Positions 26,944 to 34,805 of a DNA stretch of 64,000 nt are shown one piece after another. Below the pieces are notes generated by a model, which was not told the DNA's origin, did not search any database, and saw only the letters and a program-made list of their open reading frames with translations. This DNA is from Planococcus sp. APC 4015 (GTDB lineage Bacteria; Actinomycetota; Actinomycetes; Actinomycetales; Microbacteriaceae): NCBI GenBank assembly GCA_030407505.1, contig JASDDH010000002.1, positions 1 to 64,000 on the forward strand, in the 5' to 3' direction. The position numbers and the translations under genes were made by a program. Position 1 is the stretch's first letter; the number at the start of each line of letters is the position of its first letter.

Positions 26944-27872
26944 CGACGTCGGGGCGTTCGGTGCTCGTGCGGGTCCCCGCCACGAGCGCCAACCTCGGCC
27001 CGGGATTCGACACCCTCGGACTCGCCCTGAGCGTGTACGACGAGCTCCTCGTCACGGCCCTGCCCGAAGGGGAGCTTCAGATCGTGGTGCTCGGAGAGGG
27101 ATCCGCGGACGTGCCCCGCGACGCGTCGAACCTCGTCGTGCGCTCGATCGCCTACGCCTTCGAAGCCGTGGGGCGACGGATGCCGGGGCTCCGACTCGAA
27201 GCCCGCAACGTCATCCCGCACGGACGCGGACTCGGATCCTCGGGCGCGGCGGTCGTCTCCGGCCTGCTCGCGGCCAAGGGGCTGCTCGAGGGCGACGTGG
27301 CGATCGGCGACGAGACGCTCCTGCGGCTCGCGACCGAGCTCGAGGGCCATCCCGACAACGTCGCCCCGGCGCTCTTCGGCGGGCTCACCATCGCGTGGCT
27401 CGATGAGGACGGTCCGCAGCACAAGAAGCTGCTCGTGCACCGTGGCGTCGCACCCCTCGTCTTCGTGCCGGAGTCCACGATGTCGACCGAGGTCGCCCGG
27501 AGTCTTCAGCCGCTCCAGGTGCCGCGCGAAGACGCCGTCTTCAACGTCTCGCGTTCGGCTCTTCTCATCGCGGCGATGACGCAGAGCCCCGAGCTGATGC
27601 TGGCCGCGACAGCCGACAAGCTCCATCAGGATTACCGCGCCCAGGCCATGCCCGAGACCGACCGTCTGGTGCGCGCCCTGCGCGCCGCGGGGTTCGCGGC
27701 GGTCGTATCGGGTGCCGGTCCCAGCGTGCTCGTGCTCGCAGACGGACCGGGCCGCCGACTCGAGGCGGCGGCACTCGCCGCCGACGCGGTCGACACACCC
27801 TGGGAGGCCCTCATGCTGGCCGTCGATGTCAAGGGTGGTACAGTGAAGGAGTACGCGGAGGGTTCCACGTAA
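26940..27872 (+). CDS. thrB: Homoserine kinase
   Basis: A 310-residue GHMP kinase that phosphorylates homoserine for ThrC. It has the N-terminal [15 protein letters not shown] motif, the ATP-binding GHMP signature [18 protein letters not shown] and the third motif [12 protein letters not shown]. The true start is GTG 26940, overlapping the thrC stop by four bases; further upstream codons lie in thrC. It closes the hom-thrC-thrB operon. A TACAGT box near its 3' end (27839-27844) may start the rho transcript. Confidence 0.96.
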   Translation: MTTSGRSVLVRVPATSANLGPGFDTLGLALSVYDELLVTALPEGELQIVVLGEGSADVPRDASNLVVRSIAYAFEAVGRRMPGLRLEARNVIPHGRGLGSSGAAVVSGLLAAKGLLEGDVAIGDETLLRLATELEGHPDNVAPALFGGLTIAWLDEDGPQHKKLLVHRGVAPLVFVPESTMSTEVARSLQPLQVPREDAVFNVSRSALLIAAMTQSPELMLAATADKLHQDYRAQAMPETDRLVRALRAAGFAAVVSGAGPSVLVLADGPGRRLEAAALAADAVDTPWEALMLAVDVKGGTVKEYAEGST

Positions 27873-28066
27873 CCCGTGAATCTGGCCTCCGTCGCAAATC
27901 TGCGAAACCACCGCACGTCTTCCGTGCCCCGTCTCTGAGTTCGTCTCACCGCGGTTCCGTCAGGAACAGCACCCGAGTCCGCCAGGGCGACACGGATGAT
28001 GTCACGCTCTGTGCTTCTGGCCGTGTGGGTCGTGCATATCCATTCGTATTTCACTAGGGAGAACTC
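27839..28066 (+). promoter_or_regulatory. Probable rho promoter and long C-rich leader
   Basis: A TACAGT -10 candidate lies inside the thrB 3' end. It is followed by about 200 bases without a gene in which C clearly exceeds G (for example ACCACCGCACGTCTTCCGTG). Such C-rich, weakly structured RNA is what Rho binds, which fits the known autogenous attenuation of rho in other bacteria. The ribosome site AGGGAGAA precedes the GTG at 28067. Confidence 0.4.
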
Positions 28067-30103
28067 GTGGAGTCCATCTCCGATACCCAGACCGACGCCC
28101 AGACCGACGAGCGCACGGATGCGCCCGATTCGATCGAAGCCGTCGCCGACGCCCAGGCGCCCGTCCAGGCTCCGGTCGCTGAAGAGGCGCCCGCCGCCGA
28201 GGACGCGCCCGCCGAGGCTCCGGTCGCCGAGGAGGCGCCCGTCGTCGAGGCGGCGCCCGTGAAGGCGCCGCGCAAGCGCGCGCCGCGCCGTGCCAAGAGC
28301 GCCGCGGTCACGGCCGAGGCACCCGCCGCCGAGCTCGAGCTTCCGGTCGCCGCTGAGGCGCCTGCCGCTGAAGTCCCCGCTGCTGAAGAGCCCGCCCCGG
28401 ACGCGCCCGCTGACGAGGCCACCGCGGGCGAGACCGCGGCCGCCGAGGCCGCACCCGCTGCCGACGCTCCGGCCGCCGAGTCCGAGACGCCGACCGACTC
28501 GGACGCTACGGCCGAGCAGTCCACCGACGCCGACTCGTCCGACAGCGACTCCGCCGACACCGACTCGTCCTCCGACAGCGACTCGTCCTCGGACGGCGAC
28601 GCCGGTTCGGACGCCAACGCCGAGGGCACCGGCCGGGGCCGCAGCCGCAGCCGCAGCCGAAGCCGCAGCCGCGGTGGGCAGAACGCGCAGAACGGCCAGA
28701 ACCCCCAGGCGACGCAGGGCGACCAGCCCGCGCAGAACGGCCGTCAGGCCGAGCGCGCGCCGCAGGGCGCCGCACAGAACCAGCCGCAGGCCCAGGCCGC
28801 GGCATCCGATTCCGACGACGACGGCGGTCAGGGCAACAGCCGCAACCGCCAGCGCAACAAGCGCCGCGGCCAGACCGGCAACCAGGGTGGCGACGAGTTC
28901 GAGACCGAGATCGGCGACGACGACGTCCTCATCCCGATCGCCGGCATCCTCGACGTGCTCGACAACTACGCGTTCGTGCGCACGAGCGGCTACCTGCCCG
29001 GCACGAGCGACGTCTACGTCTCGCTCGGCCAGGTCAAGAAGTACAACCTCCGCAAGGGCGACGCCGTCGTCGGTGCGATCAAGCAGCCCCGCGAGGGCGA
29101 GCAGTCGAGCCGTCAGAAGTACAACGCCCTCGTCAAGGTCGACTCGATCAACGGACTCTCGGTCGAGGACGCCGCCACGCGCGTCGAGTTCGGCAACCTG
29201 ACTCCGCTGTACCCGCAGGAGCGTCTGCGCCTCGAGACCGCCCCCGAGAAGCTGACGCAGCGCATCATCGACCTCGTGGCCCCGGTCGGCAAGGGCCAGC
29301 GCGGACTCATCGTCGCGCCGCCCAAGGCCGGCAAGACGATCGTGCTGCAGCAGATCGCGAACGCGATCGCGACCAACAACCCCGAGGTGCACCTCATGGT
29401 CGTGCTCGTGGACGAGCGGCCCGAAGAGGTCACCGACATGCAGCGCACCGTCAAGGGCGAGGTCATCGCCTCGACGTTCGATCGTCCGGCCGAAGACCAC
29501 ACGACGGTCGCCGAACTCGCCATCGAGCGTGCCAAGCGACTCGTCGAGCTGGGCCGCGACGTCGTCGTGCTGCTCGACTCGATCACACGCCTCGGCCGTG
29601 CATACAACATCACGGCACCGACCTCGGGGCGCGTGCTCTCGGGCGGCGTCGACGCCTCGGCGCTGTACCCGCCCAAGCGCTTCTTCGGTGCGGCACGCAA
29701 CATCGAGAACGGCGGATCGCTCACGATCCTCGCGACCGCGCTCGTCGAGACCGGCTCCAAGATGGACGACGTGATCTTCGAGGAGTTCAAGGGCACGGGC
29801 AACAGCGAGCTGCGCCTGTCGCGTCAGCTCGCCGACAAGCGCATCTTCCCGGCCGTCGACGTCAACGCGTCGAGCACGCGCCGCGAAGAGATGCTGCTGT
29901 CCTCCGATGAGGTCAAGATCACCTGGAAGCTCCGTCGCGCACTCGCGGGTCTCGACCCGCAGCAGGCCCTCGAAGTCGTGCTCGGCAAGCTGAAGGAGAC
30001 GCAGTCCAACGTCGAGTTCCTCGTGCAAATGCAGAAGTCGATCCCGGCGCCCACCAACGGGCACGGCAGCGGCGGCCACAGCCACGACAACAGCATCCGC
30101 TGA
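28067..30103 (+). CDS. rho: Transcription termination factor Rho with long actinobacterial N-terminal extension
   Basis: A 678-residue RNA-dependent helicase. About 200 residues of low-complexity sequence come first: an Ala/Pro/Glu-rich acidic part, a Ser/Asp stretch, then Arg/Ser and Gln/Asn-rich tracts. This is the insert typical of actinobacterial Rho. The primary RNA-binding domain follows ([19 protein letters not shown]), then the motor with Walker [13 protein letters not shown] and Walker [13 protein letters not shown]. It forms a ring hexamer that ends transcription. rpmE, which follows rho in streptomycetes, is not here; prfA follows after 17 bases. Confidence 0.97.
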   Translation: MESISDTQTDAQTDERTDAPDSIEAVADAQAPVQAPVAEEAPAAEDAPAEAPVAEEAPVVEAAPVKAPRKRAPRRAKSAAVTAEAPAAELELPVAAEAPAAEVPAAEEPAPDAPADEATAGETAAAEAAPAADAPAAESETPTDSDATAEQSTDADSSDSDSADTDSSSDSDSSSDGDAGSDANAEGTGRGRSRSRSRSRSRGGQNAQNGQNPQATQGDQPAQNGRQAERAPQGAAQNQPQAQAAASDSDDDGGQGNSRNRQRNKRRGQTGNQGGDEFETEIGDDDVLIPIAGILDVLDNYAFVRTSGYLPGTSDVYVSLGQVKKYNLRKGDAVVGAIKQPREGEQSSRQKYNALVKVDSINGLSVEDAATRVEFGNLTPLYPQERLRLETAPEKLTQRIIDLVAPVGKGQRGLIVAPPKAGKTIVLQQIANAIATNNPEVHLMVVLVDERPEEVTDMQRTVKGEVIASTFDRPAEDHTTVAELAIERAKRLVELGRDVVVLLDSITRLGRAYNITAPTSGRVLSGGVDASALYPPKRFFGAARNIENGGSLTILATALVETGSKMDDVIFEEFKGTGNSELRLSRQLADKRIFPAVDVNASSTRREEMLLSSDEVKITWKLRRALAGLDPQQALEVVLGKLKETQSNVEFLVQMQKSIPAPTNGHGSGGHSHDNSIR

Positions 30104-30120
30104 ATCAGCGGGACGCGAGC

Positions 30121-31212
30121 ATGGACAGCACGATGTTCGAGTCCGTCAGCGGACTGATCGAGGAGCACAAGGCGGTCCAGGAGGAGCTCTCCGACCCCGC
30201 CGTGCACGCTGACGCGCCGCGCGCCAAGCGCGTCAACCGTCGGTACGCCGAGCTGTCGCGCATCGTGAAGGCCTACGAGGACTGGGTGGCGGCATCCGAT
30301 GATCTGACCGCCGCCCGCGAACTCGCGAGAGAAGACGACGCGTTCGCCGAAGAGGTCCCGTCTCTCGAGACGGGCCTCTCCGATGCGCAGGAGCGTCTGC
30401 GGCGTCTGCTGATCCCGCGCGATCCCGACGACGCGCGCGACGTCATCATGGAGATCAAGCAGGGCGAAGGCGGTGCGGAGAGCGCGCTGTTCGCCGCGGA
30501 CCTCCTGCGGATGTACATCCAGTACGCGGCGTCCAAGGGGTGGAAGACCGAGCTCCTCGAGCGCAACGAGTCCGACCTCGGCGGCTACAAGGACGTGCAG
30601 GTCGCGATCAAGGGCTCGTCGTCCGATCCCGCGCAGGGCGTCTGGGCGCACCTCAAGTACGAGGGCGGCGTGCACCGCGTGCAGCGCGTGCCGGCGACCG
30701 AGTCGCAGGGGCGCATCCACACGTCGACGACCGGCGTGCTCGTGTTCCCCGAAGTGGACGAGCCCGACGAGGTCGAGATCAACCCCTCCGACCTCAAGAT
30801 CGATGTGTTCCGCTCGTCGGGTCCGGGCGGCCAGTCCGTCAACACGACCGACTCGGCGGTGCGCATCACGCACGTGCCGACCGGCATCGTCGTGTCGATG
30901 CAGAACGAGAAGTCGCAGCTGCAGAACCGCGAGGCCGGCATGCGCGTGCTGCGCGCCCGGCTGCTCGCCCGCCAGCAGGAGGAGCGGGATGCCGCGGCCT
31001 CGGACGCGCGCAAGTCGCAGATCCGCGGCATGGACCGCTCCGAGCGCATCCGCACGTACAACTTCCCCGAGAACCGCATCGCCGATCACCGCACGGGGTA
31101 CAAGGCGTACAACCTCGACCAGGTGATGGACGGGGCGCTGGATCCCATCGTCGAGTCGGCGATCTCGACCGACGAAGAAGCGCGTCTGTCCGCTCTCAGC
31201 GCCGACGCCTGA
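30121..31212 (+). CDS. prfA: Peptide chain release factor 1
   Basis: A 363-residue class I release factor reading UAA and UAG. The GGQ motif that triggers peptidyl-tRNA hydrolysis is in [18 protein letters not shown], and the stop-codon recognition domain precedes it ([24 protein letters not shown]). It starts at ATG 30121, 17 bases behind rho. Its usual methylase partner gene prmC lies 2 kb further on, separated by a membrane protein gene and the cysE/cysK pair. Confidence 0.97.
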   Translation: MDSTMFESVSGLIEEHKAVQEELSDPAVHADAPRAKRVNRRYAELSRIVKAYEDWVAASDDLTAARELAREDDAFAEEVPSLETGLSDAQERLRRLLIPRDPDDARDVIMEIKQGEGGAESALFAADLLRMYIQYAASKGWKTELLERNESDLGGYKDVQVAIKGSSSDPAQGVWAHLKYEGGVHRVQRVPATESQGRIHTSTTGVLVFPEVDEPDEVEINPSDLKIDVFRSSGPGGQSVNTTDSAVRITHVPTGIVVSMQNEKSQLQNREAGMRVLRARLLARQQEERDAAASDARKSQIRGMDRSERIRTYNFPENRIADHRTGYKAYNLDQVMDGALDPIVESAISTDEEARLSALSADA

Positions 31213-31229
31213 CACCCCCGCCGGGGCGC

Positions 31230-31235
31230 TACGCT
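31230..31235 (+). promoter_or_regulatory. -10 box of the holin-superfamily gene, probably leaderless
   Basis: TACGCT, six bases, then GTG 31242; no Shine-Dalgarno sequence. Confidence 0.4.
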
Positions 31236-31241
31236 CGGCAC

Positions 31242-31640
31242 GTGATCACGTTCCTCATCCGCGCCGCGATCTTCGTCGTCTCGGCCTTCCTCGGCCTCGT
31301 CGCCGCGAACCTCATCCTGCCGGGCTTCTACCTGCACTGGAACGACTGGTGGGGAATCCTGCTGGCGGTCGTCATCTTCGCCGTCCTCCAGAGCATCCTC
31401 GCCCCGTGGCTGTTCAAGATCACGCGTCGTCATGCGCCGGCGTTCCTGGGCGGCATCGGCCTGCTCTCGACGCTGATCGCGCTGCTCATCGCCGTGGTCG
31501 TGCCCGCCGCGGGCATCGGCATCGACGGACCGGTCGCGTGGATCCTGGGCACGCTGATCGTCTGGCTCGTGACGGCGATCGCGACCTGGATCCTGCCGCC
31601 GCTGTTCATCAAGAAGAAGGTGTCGGACCGGCGCGAGTGA
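31242..31640 (+). CDS. Small membrane protein of the phage-holin-4/DUF family (not phage)
   Basis: A 132-residue protein with four hydrophobic segments. It starts FLIRAAIFVVSAFLGLVAANLILPGF, the pattern of the so-called phage holin family IV membrane proteins found throughout actinobacterial chromosomes, and ends in the basic IKKKVSDRRE. No phage gene is nearby, so the family name is only historical. The start is GTG 31242, because the leaderless-type TACGCT box is immediately upstream. Function unknown. Confidence 0.78.
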   Translation: MITFLIRAAIFVVSAFLGLVAANLILPGFYLHWNDWWGILLAVVIFAVLQSILAPWLFKITRRHAPAFLGGIGLLSTLIALLIAVVVPAAGIGIDGPVAWILGTLIVWLVTAIATWILPPLFIKKKVSDRRE

Positions 31641-31664
31641 CGGATGCCGCGGCATCCGTCACTC
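31635..31664. terminator. Bidirectional hairpin terminator between holin-like gene and cysE
   Basis: A perfect 14-bp palindromic stem (GAGTGACGGATGCC / GGCATCCGTCACTC) with a two-base GC loop as written; the real loop will be larger. It overlaps the stop codon of the plus-strand gene and lies two bases from the end of cysE. Its core is the frequent GGATGCC word. Confidence 0.75.
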
Positions 31665-31665
31665 G

Positions 31666-32235
31666 TCAGATGACGTACTCGGGTGCCGTGAGCAGCGCGC
31701 GCGTCTCTTCGCCCGCGCGGCGGGGTCGCGGCTTGGCGGGGATCCCGACGAGCACGCTGTCGGCCGGCGCATCGGTGGTCACCACGGCGTTCGCGCCCAC
31801 GGCGGAGTGGGCGCCGATCGTGACCGGCCCGAGGATCTTCGCGCCCGCGCCGACGGCCACGCCGTCTTCGAGGGTGGGGTGCCGCTTGCCGCCCTCGCGC
31901 TGTCGGCCGCCGATCGTGACCCCGTGGTAGAGCATGACGTCGTCGCCGATCTCAGCGGTCTCGCCGATCACGACGCCCATCCCGTGGTCGATGAAGAACC
32001 GGCGTCCGATGATCGCCCCGGGATGGATCTCGACTCCGGTCAGCCAGCGCGTGATCTGCGAGCCCGCGCGGGCGACGAATCGCGCATCGCGCAGCCACAG
32101 CGCGTGCCACACCCGGTAGGCCCACACGGCGTGGAGTCCGGGGTAGAGCAGGGCGATCTCGATGCCGCCGCGGGCCGCGGGGTCGCGAAGCTTCGCCGCG
32201 GCGACGTCTTCGCGCATCCGTGCCCAGGCGGTCAT
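31666..32235 (-). CDS. cysE: Serine O-acetyltransferase
   Basis: A 189-residue left-handed beta-helix acetyltransferase making O-acetylserine from serine and acetyl-CoA, the first step of cysteine synthesis. The catalytic region is [34 protein letters not shown], followed by hexapeptide repeats. This is the short, epsC-like type. The ATG at 32235 (TGATG overlap with cysK) was chosen; a GTG three bases earlier is equally coupled. It is transcribed after cysK and is ended by the palindromic terminator. Confidence 0.95.
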   Translation of the reverse strand: MTAWARMREDVAAAKLRDPAARGGIEIALLYPGLHAVWAYRVWHALWLRDARFVARAGSQITRWLTGVEIHPGAIIGRRFFIDHGMGVVIGETAEIGDDVMLYHGVTIGGRQREGGKRHPTLEDGVAVGAGAKILGPVTIGAHSAVGANAVVTTDAPADSVLVGIPAKPRPRRAGEETRALLTAPEYVI

Positions 32236-33173
32236 CACTCTTCTTCGAGGTTCGCGTACAGCGCGGTCGAGAGGTAGCGCTCACCGAACGAGGGGATGAT
32301 GACGACGATGTTCTTGCCCGCGGCCTCGGGGCGCTTGGCGACCTCGAGGGCGGCCCAGATCGCGGCGCCGCTCGACATGCCGACCAGGATGCCGTCGGCC
32401 GTGGCGGTCTCGCGTGCGAGCCGGATCGCGTCGTCGAAGGTCACGTCGATCACTTCGTCGATGACGTCGCGATCGAGGATGGACGGCACGAAGTTGGGGC
32501 CGATGCCCTGGATCTTGTGCGGGCCGGGGTGGCCCTCGGTCAGCAGCGGCGAATCCTTGGGCTCGACGGCGATGATCTTGACGCCCGGCACCCGCTCCTT
32601 GAGCACCTGGCCTACGCCGGTGATCGTTCCGCCTGTGCCGATGCCGGCGACGAAGTAGTCGACCTTGCCGTCGGTGTCGCGCAGGATCTCCTCGGCCGTC
32701 GTCTTGCGGTGGATCGCGGGGTTCGCCTCGTTCGCGAACTGCTTGGCGAGCACCGCGCCGGGGGTCTCCGCAGCGATGCGCTCCGACTCCTCGACCGCGT
32801 GCTTCATGCCCTTGGTCGGGTCGGTGAGCACGACCTCGGCGCCGAAGGCCTTGAGGAGCGTCCGGCGCTCCTTCGACATCGACGCGGGCATCGTGAGGAT
32901 CACGCGATAGCCCCGGGCCGCGCCCACCATCGCCAGGGCGATGCCCGTGTTGCCGCTGGTGGCCTCGACGATCGTGCCGCCGGGCTTGAGCTCGCCCGAC
33001 GCCTCCGCCGCGTCGACGATCGCGATGCCGAGACGGTCCTTGACGCTGCCGGCCGGGTTGTAGAACTCGAGCTTCGCGAGGATCGTGGCGTCGACGCCGT
33101 CGGCGATGCGATTCAGCCGGACGATCGGCGTGTCGCCGAATGCGCTCGTGATGTCGGGGTGGATGCCGGGCAT
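32235..33173 (-). CDS. cysK: O-acetylserine sulfhydrylase (cysteine synthase A)
   Basis: A 312-residue fold-II PLP enzyme that makes cysteine from O-acetylserine and sulfide. PLP binds the Lys in NPAGSVKDR (about residue 44), the substrate loop is [12 protein letters not shown], and the phosphate loop [12 protein letters not shown]. It ends near [16 protein letters not shown], a typical CysK tail. A Shine-Dalgarno GAAAGG precedes the ATG, and TAGGCT (33211-33216, minus strand) is the likely -10 box. cysK-cysE is a two-gene operon divergent from prmC. Confidence 0.96.
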   Translation of the reverse strand: MPGIHPDITSAFGDTPIVRLNRIADGVDATILAKLEFYNPAGSVKDRLGIAIVDAAEASGELKPGGTIVEATSGNTGIALAMVGAARGYRVILTMPASMSKERRTLLKAFGAEVVLTDPTKGMKHAVEESERIAAETPGAVLAKQFANEANPAIHRKTTAEEILRDTDGKVDYFVAGIGTGGTITGVGQVLKERVPGVKIIAVEPKDSPLLTEGHPGPHKIQGIGPNFVPSILDRDVIDEVIDVTFDDAIRLARETATADGILVGMSSGAAIWAALEVAKRPEAAGKNIVVIIPSFGERYLSTALYANLEEE

Positions 33174-33210
33174 GTCGGACCTTTCGAGAAGGGAGCGGGG
33201 GCCGTCGTCA

Positions 33211-33264
33211 AGCCTAGGGGAGCGGGGTCCGGCCGGGGGCTGTGTGACGCCGTGCGGCTAGGCT
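33211..33264. promoter_or_regulatory. Divergent promoters of cysK and prmC
   Basis: On the minus strand TAGGCT (33211-33216) lies 37 bases before the cysK ATG. On the plus strand TAGGCT (33259-33264) lies 11 bases before the prmC ATG, leaving at most a few leader bases. Confidence 0.42.
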
Positions 33265-33275
33265 GATCTGCGCTC

Positions 33276-34154
33276 ATGGATTCTCCGGATCATCCCCCCA
33301 CGCTCTCGGTCCTCCTGCGCCGCGCCGTCGACACGCTCGCGCGCGCCGGGGTGGCCGATCCCGACGTCGACGCCGAGCTCCTCGCAGCCCACGTGCTCGG
33401 CGAGCGCCGGGGCGCAGTGCAGGCGGCGATGATCCGGGGCGACGCGATCGATCCGGCGGATGCCGCGCGCCTGGACGCCCTCGTCGCGCGGCGTGCGACG
33501 CGCGTTCCGCTGCAGCACCTCACCGGCACCGCGCCGTTCCGCCACCTCGAGCTGCGGGTGGGTCCCGGAGTCTTCATCCCCCGCCCCGAGACCGAGATGG
33601 TCGCGCAGCTGGCGATCGATCTGCTGAAGGCGGCGGCATCCCCGGCGCCGATCGCCGTCGATCTCGGCACGGGCAGCGGGGCCATCGCCCTCGCGATGGC
33701 GACCGAGGTGCCGCACGCGCGCGTGTTCGCCGCCGAGAACTCGGTCGAGGCATACGTGTGGACGAAGGAGAACTTCGACCTGGTGGGTGCCGACAACGCC
33801 CGACTGGCCTTCATCGACCTCGCCCATGCCTTCGCCGAGCTCGACGGCACGGTCTCAGTCGTGGCATCCAACCCTCCCTATGTCCCGGATGCCGCGATCC
33901 CGCGCGATCCCGAGGTGCGGTTCTTCGACCCACCGGCGGCGCTCTACGGCGGTGCCGACGGCCTCGACGTCGTGCGCGTCCTCAGCGTGGTGGGTCTGAG
34001 GCTGGCGCACCCGGGCGGATCGATCGTCATCGAGCACGGCGAATGGCAGGGCGAGGCGATCCGCGCGATCCTCGCCGCCGACGGCTGGAGGTCGGCGTCG
34101 ACGCATCCCGACCTCACGATGCGCGACCGTGCGACGACCGCGATCCGGCCCTGA
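33276..34154 (+). CDS. prmC: Peptide chain release factor N5-glutamine methyltransferase
   Basis: A 292-residue methyltransferase (HemK/PrmC) that methylates the Gln of the GGQ motif in release factors 1 and 2. It has an N-terminal helical domain, SAM motif I in AVDLGTGSGAIALA (about 128-141) and the catalytic NPPY motif in VASNPPYVPDAAI (about 198-201). ATG 33276 is close behind a TAGGCT box. It is near but not adjacent to its substrate gene prfA. Confidence 0.95.
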   Translation: MDSPDHPPTLSVLLRRAVDTLARAGVADPDVDAELLAAHVLGERRGAVQAAMIRGDAIDPADAARLDALVARRATRVPLQHLTGTAPFRHLELRVGPGVFIPRPETEMVAQLAIDLLKAAASPAPIAVDLGTGSGAIALAMATEVPHARVFAAENSVEAYVWTKENFDLVGADNARLAFIDLAHAFAELDGTVSVVASNPPYVPDAAIPRDPEVRFFDPPAALYGGADGLDVVRVLSVVGLRLAHPGGSIVIEHGEWQGEAIRAILAADGWRSASTHPDLTMRDRATTAIRP

Positions 34155-34202
34155 CGCCGGGCATCCGCGCGCGGTAGCCTGGCCCCGAGCCGAGGAGGCG
34201 CC

Positions 34203-34802
34203 GTGGAGTTCGAGCATCTGGGGGCGAGTCCCCGCATCCATCCCGATGCCGTCATCGCGCCGACCGCCGTCATCAGCGGCGACGTGACGATCGGAGCGGA
34301 CTGCCAGATCCTGCACGGCGCCGTCATCACGGCCGAGGGCGGTGCGATCACCCTCGGCGCGCACGTGATCGTGATGGAGAACGCGCTGATCCGGGCGACG
34401 GCTGCCAACCCGGTGCACATCGGCGACCACGTGCTCGTCGGGCCGCTCGCGAGCATCTCGGGCGCGGTCATCGATGACGAGGTGTTCCTCGCCACGGGCA
34501 CCCGCGTCTTCAACGGCGCGCGCATCGGTGCGCGCAGCGAAGTGCGCATCAACGCCGTCGTGCACCTGCGCACGACGCTTCCGCCCGAGTCCGTCGTCCC
34601 GATCAGCTGGGTCGCCGTGGGCGATCCGGTGCGGATCCTCTCACCCGACCGCCACCAGGAGATCTGGGACGCCCAGCGCGAACTGGACTTCCCCGGCTAC
34701 GTGTTCGGGCTCGACCGGGAGACGCCCGACCTCATGGTGCAGCTGACCGAGCGGTACGGACGCAGCCTCGCCCGGCACGCCGACGACGAGCGGGTCGACT
34801 GA
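34203..34802 (+). CDS. Gamma-carbonic-anhydrase-like hexapeptide-repeat protein
   Basis: A 199-residue left-handed beta-helix protein with hexapeptide repeats (PTAVISGDVTIGADCQILHGAVI and onward) and a C-terminal helix. His residues in HIGDHVLVG could bind a metal, but the spacing does not match well the three zinc His of proven gamma-carbonic anhydrases, so carbonic anhydrase activity is uncertain and an acyltransferase role is possible. GAGGAGG precedes the GTG at 34203, and TAGCCT (34175-34180) is a likely -10 box. It is convergent with ppc. Confidence 0.78.
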   Translation: MEFEHLGASPRIHPDAVIAPTAVISGDVTIGADCQILHGAVITAEGGAITLGAHVIVMENALIRATAANPVHIGDHVLVGPLASISGAVIDDEVFLATGTRVFNGARIGARSEVRINAVVHLRTTLPPESVVPISWVAVGDPVRILSPDRHQEIWDAQRELDFPGYVFGLDRETPDLMVQLTERYGRSLARHADDERVD

Positions 34803-34805
34803 GCC

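Noticed and set aside
31242..31640. Phage holin, hinting at a prophage
   Set aside because: The family name is historical; four helices, chromosomal neighbours and no other phage gene, integrase or att repeat in the region.
34203..34802. Firm gamma-carbonic anhydrase assignment
   Set aside because: The beta-helix fold is clear, but the three zinc His with correct spacing cannot be placed.
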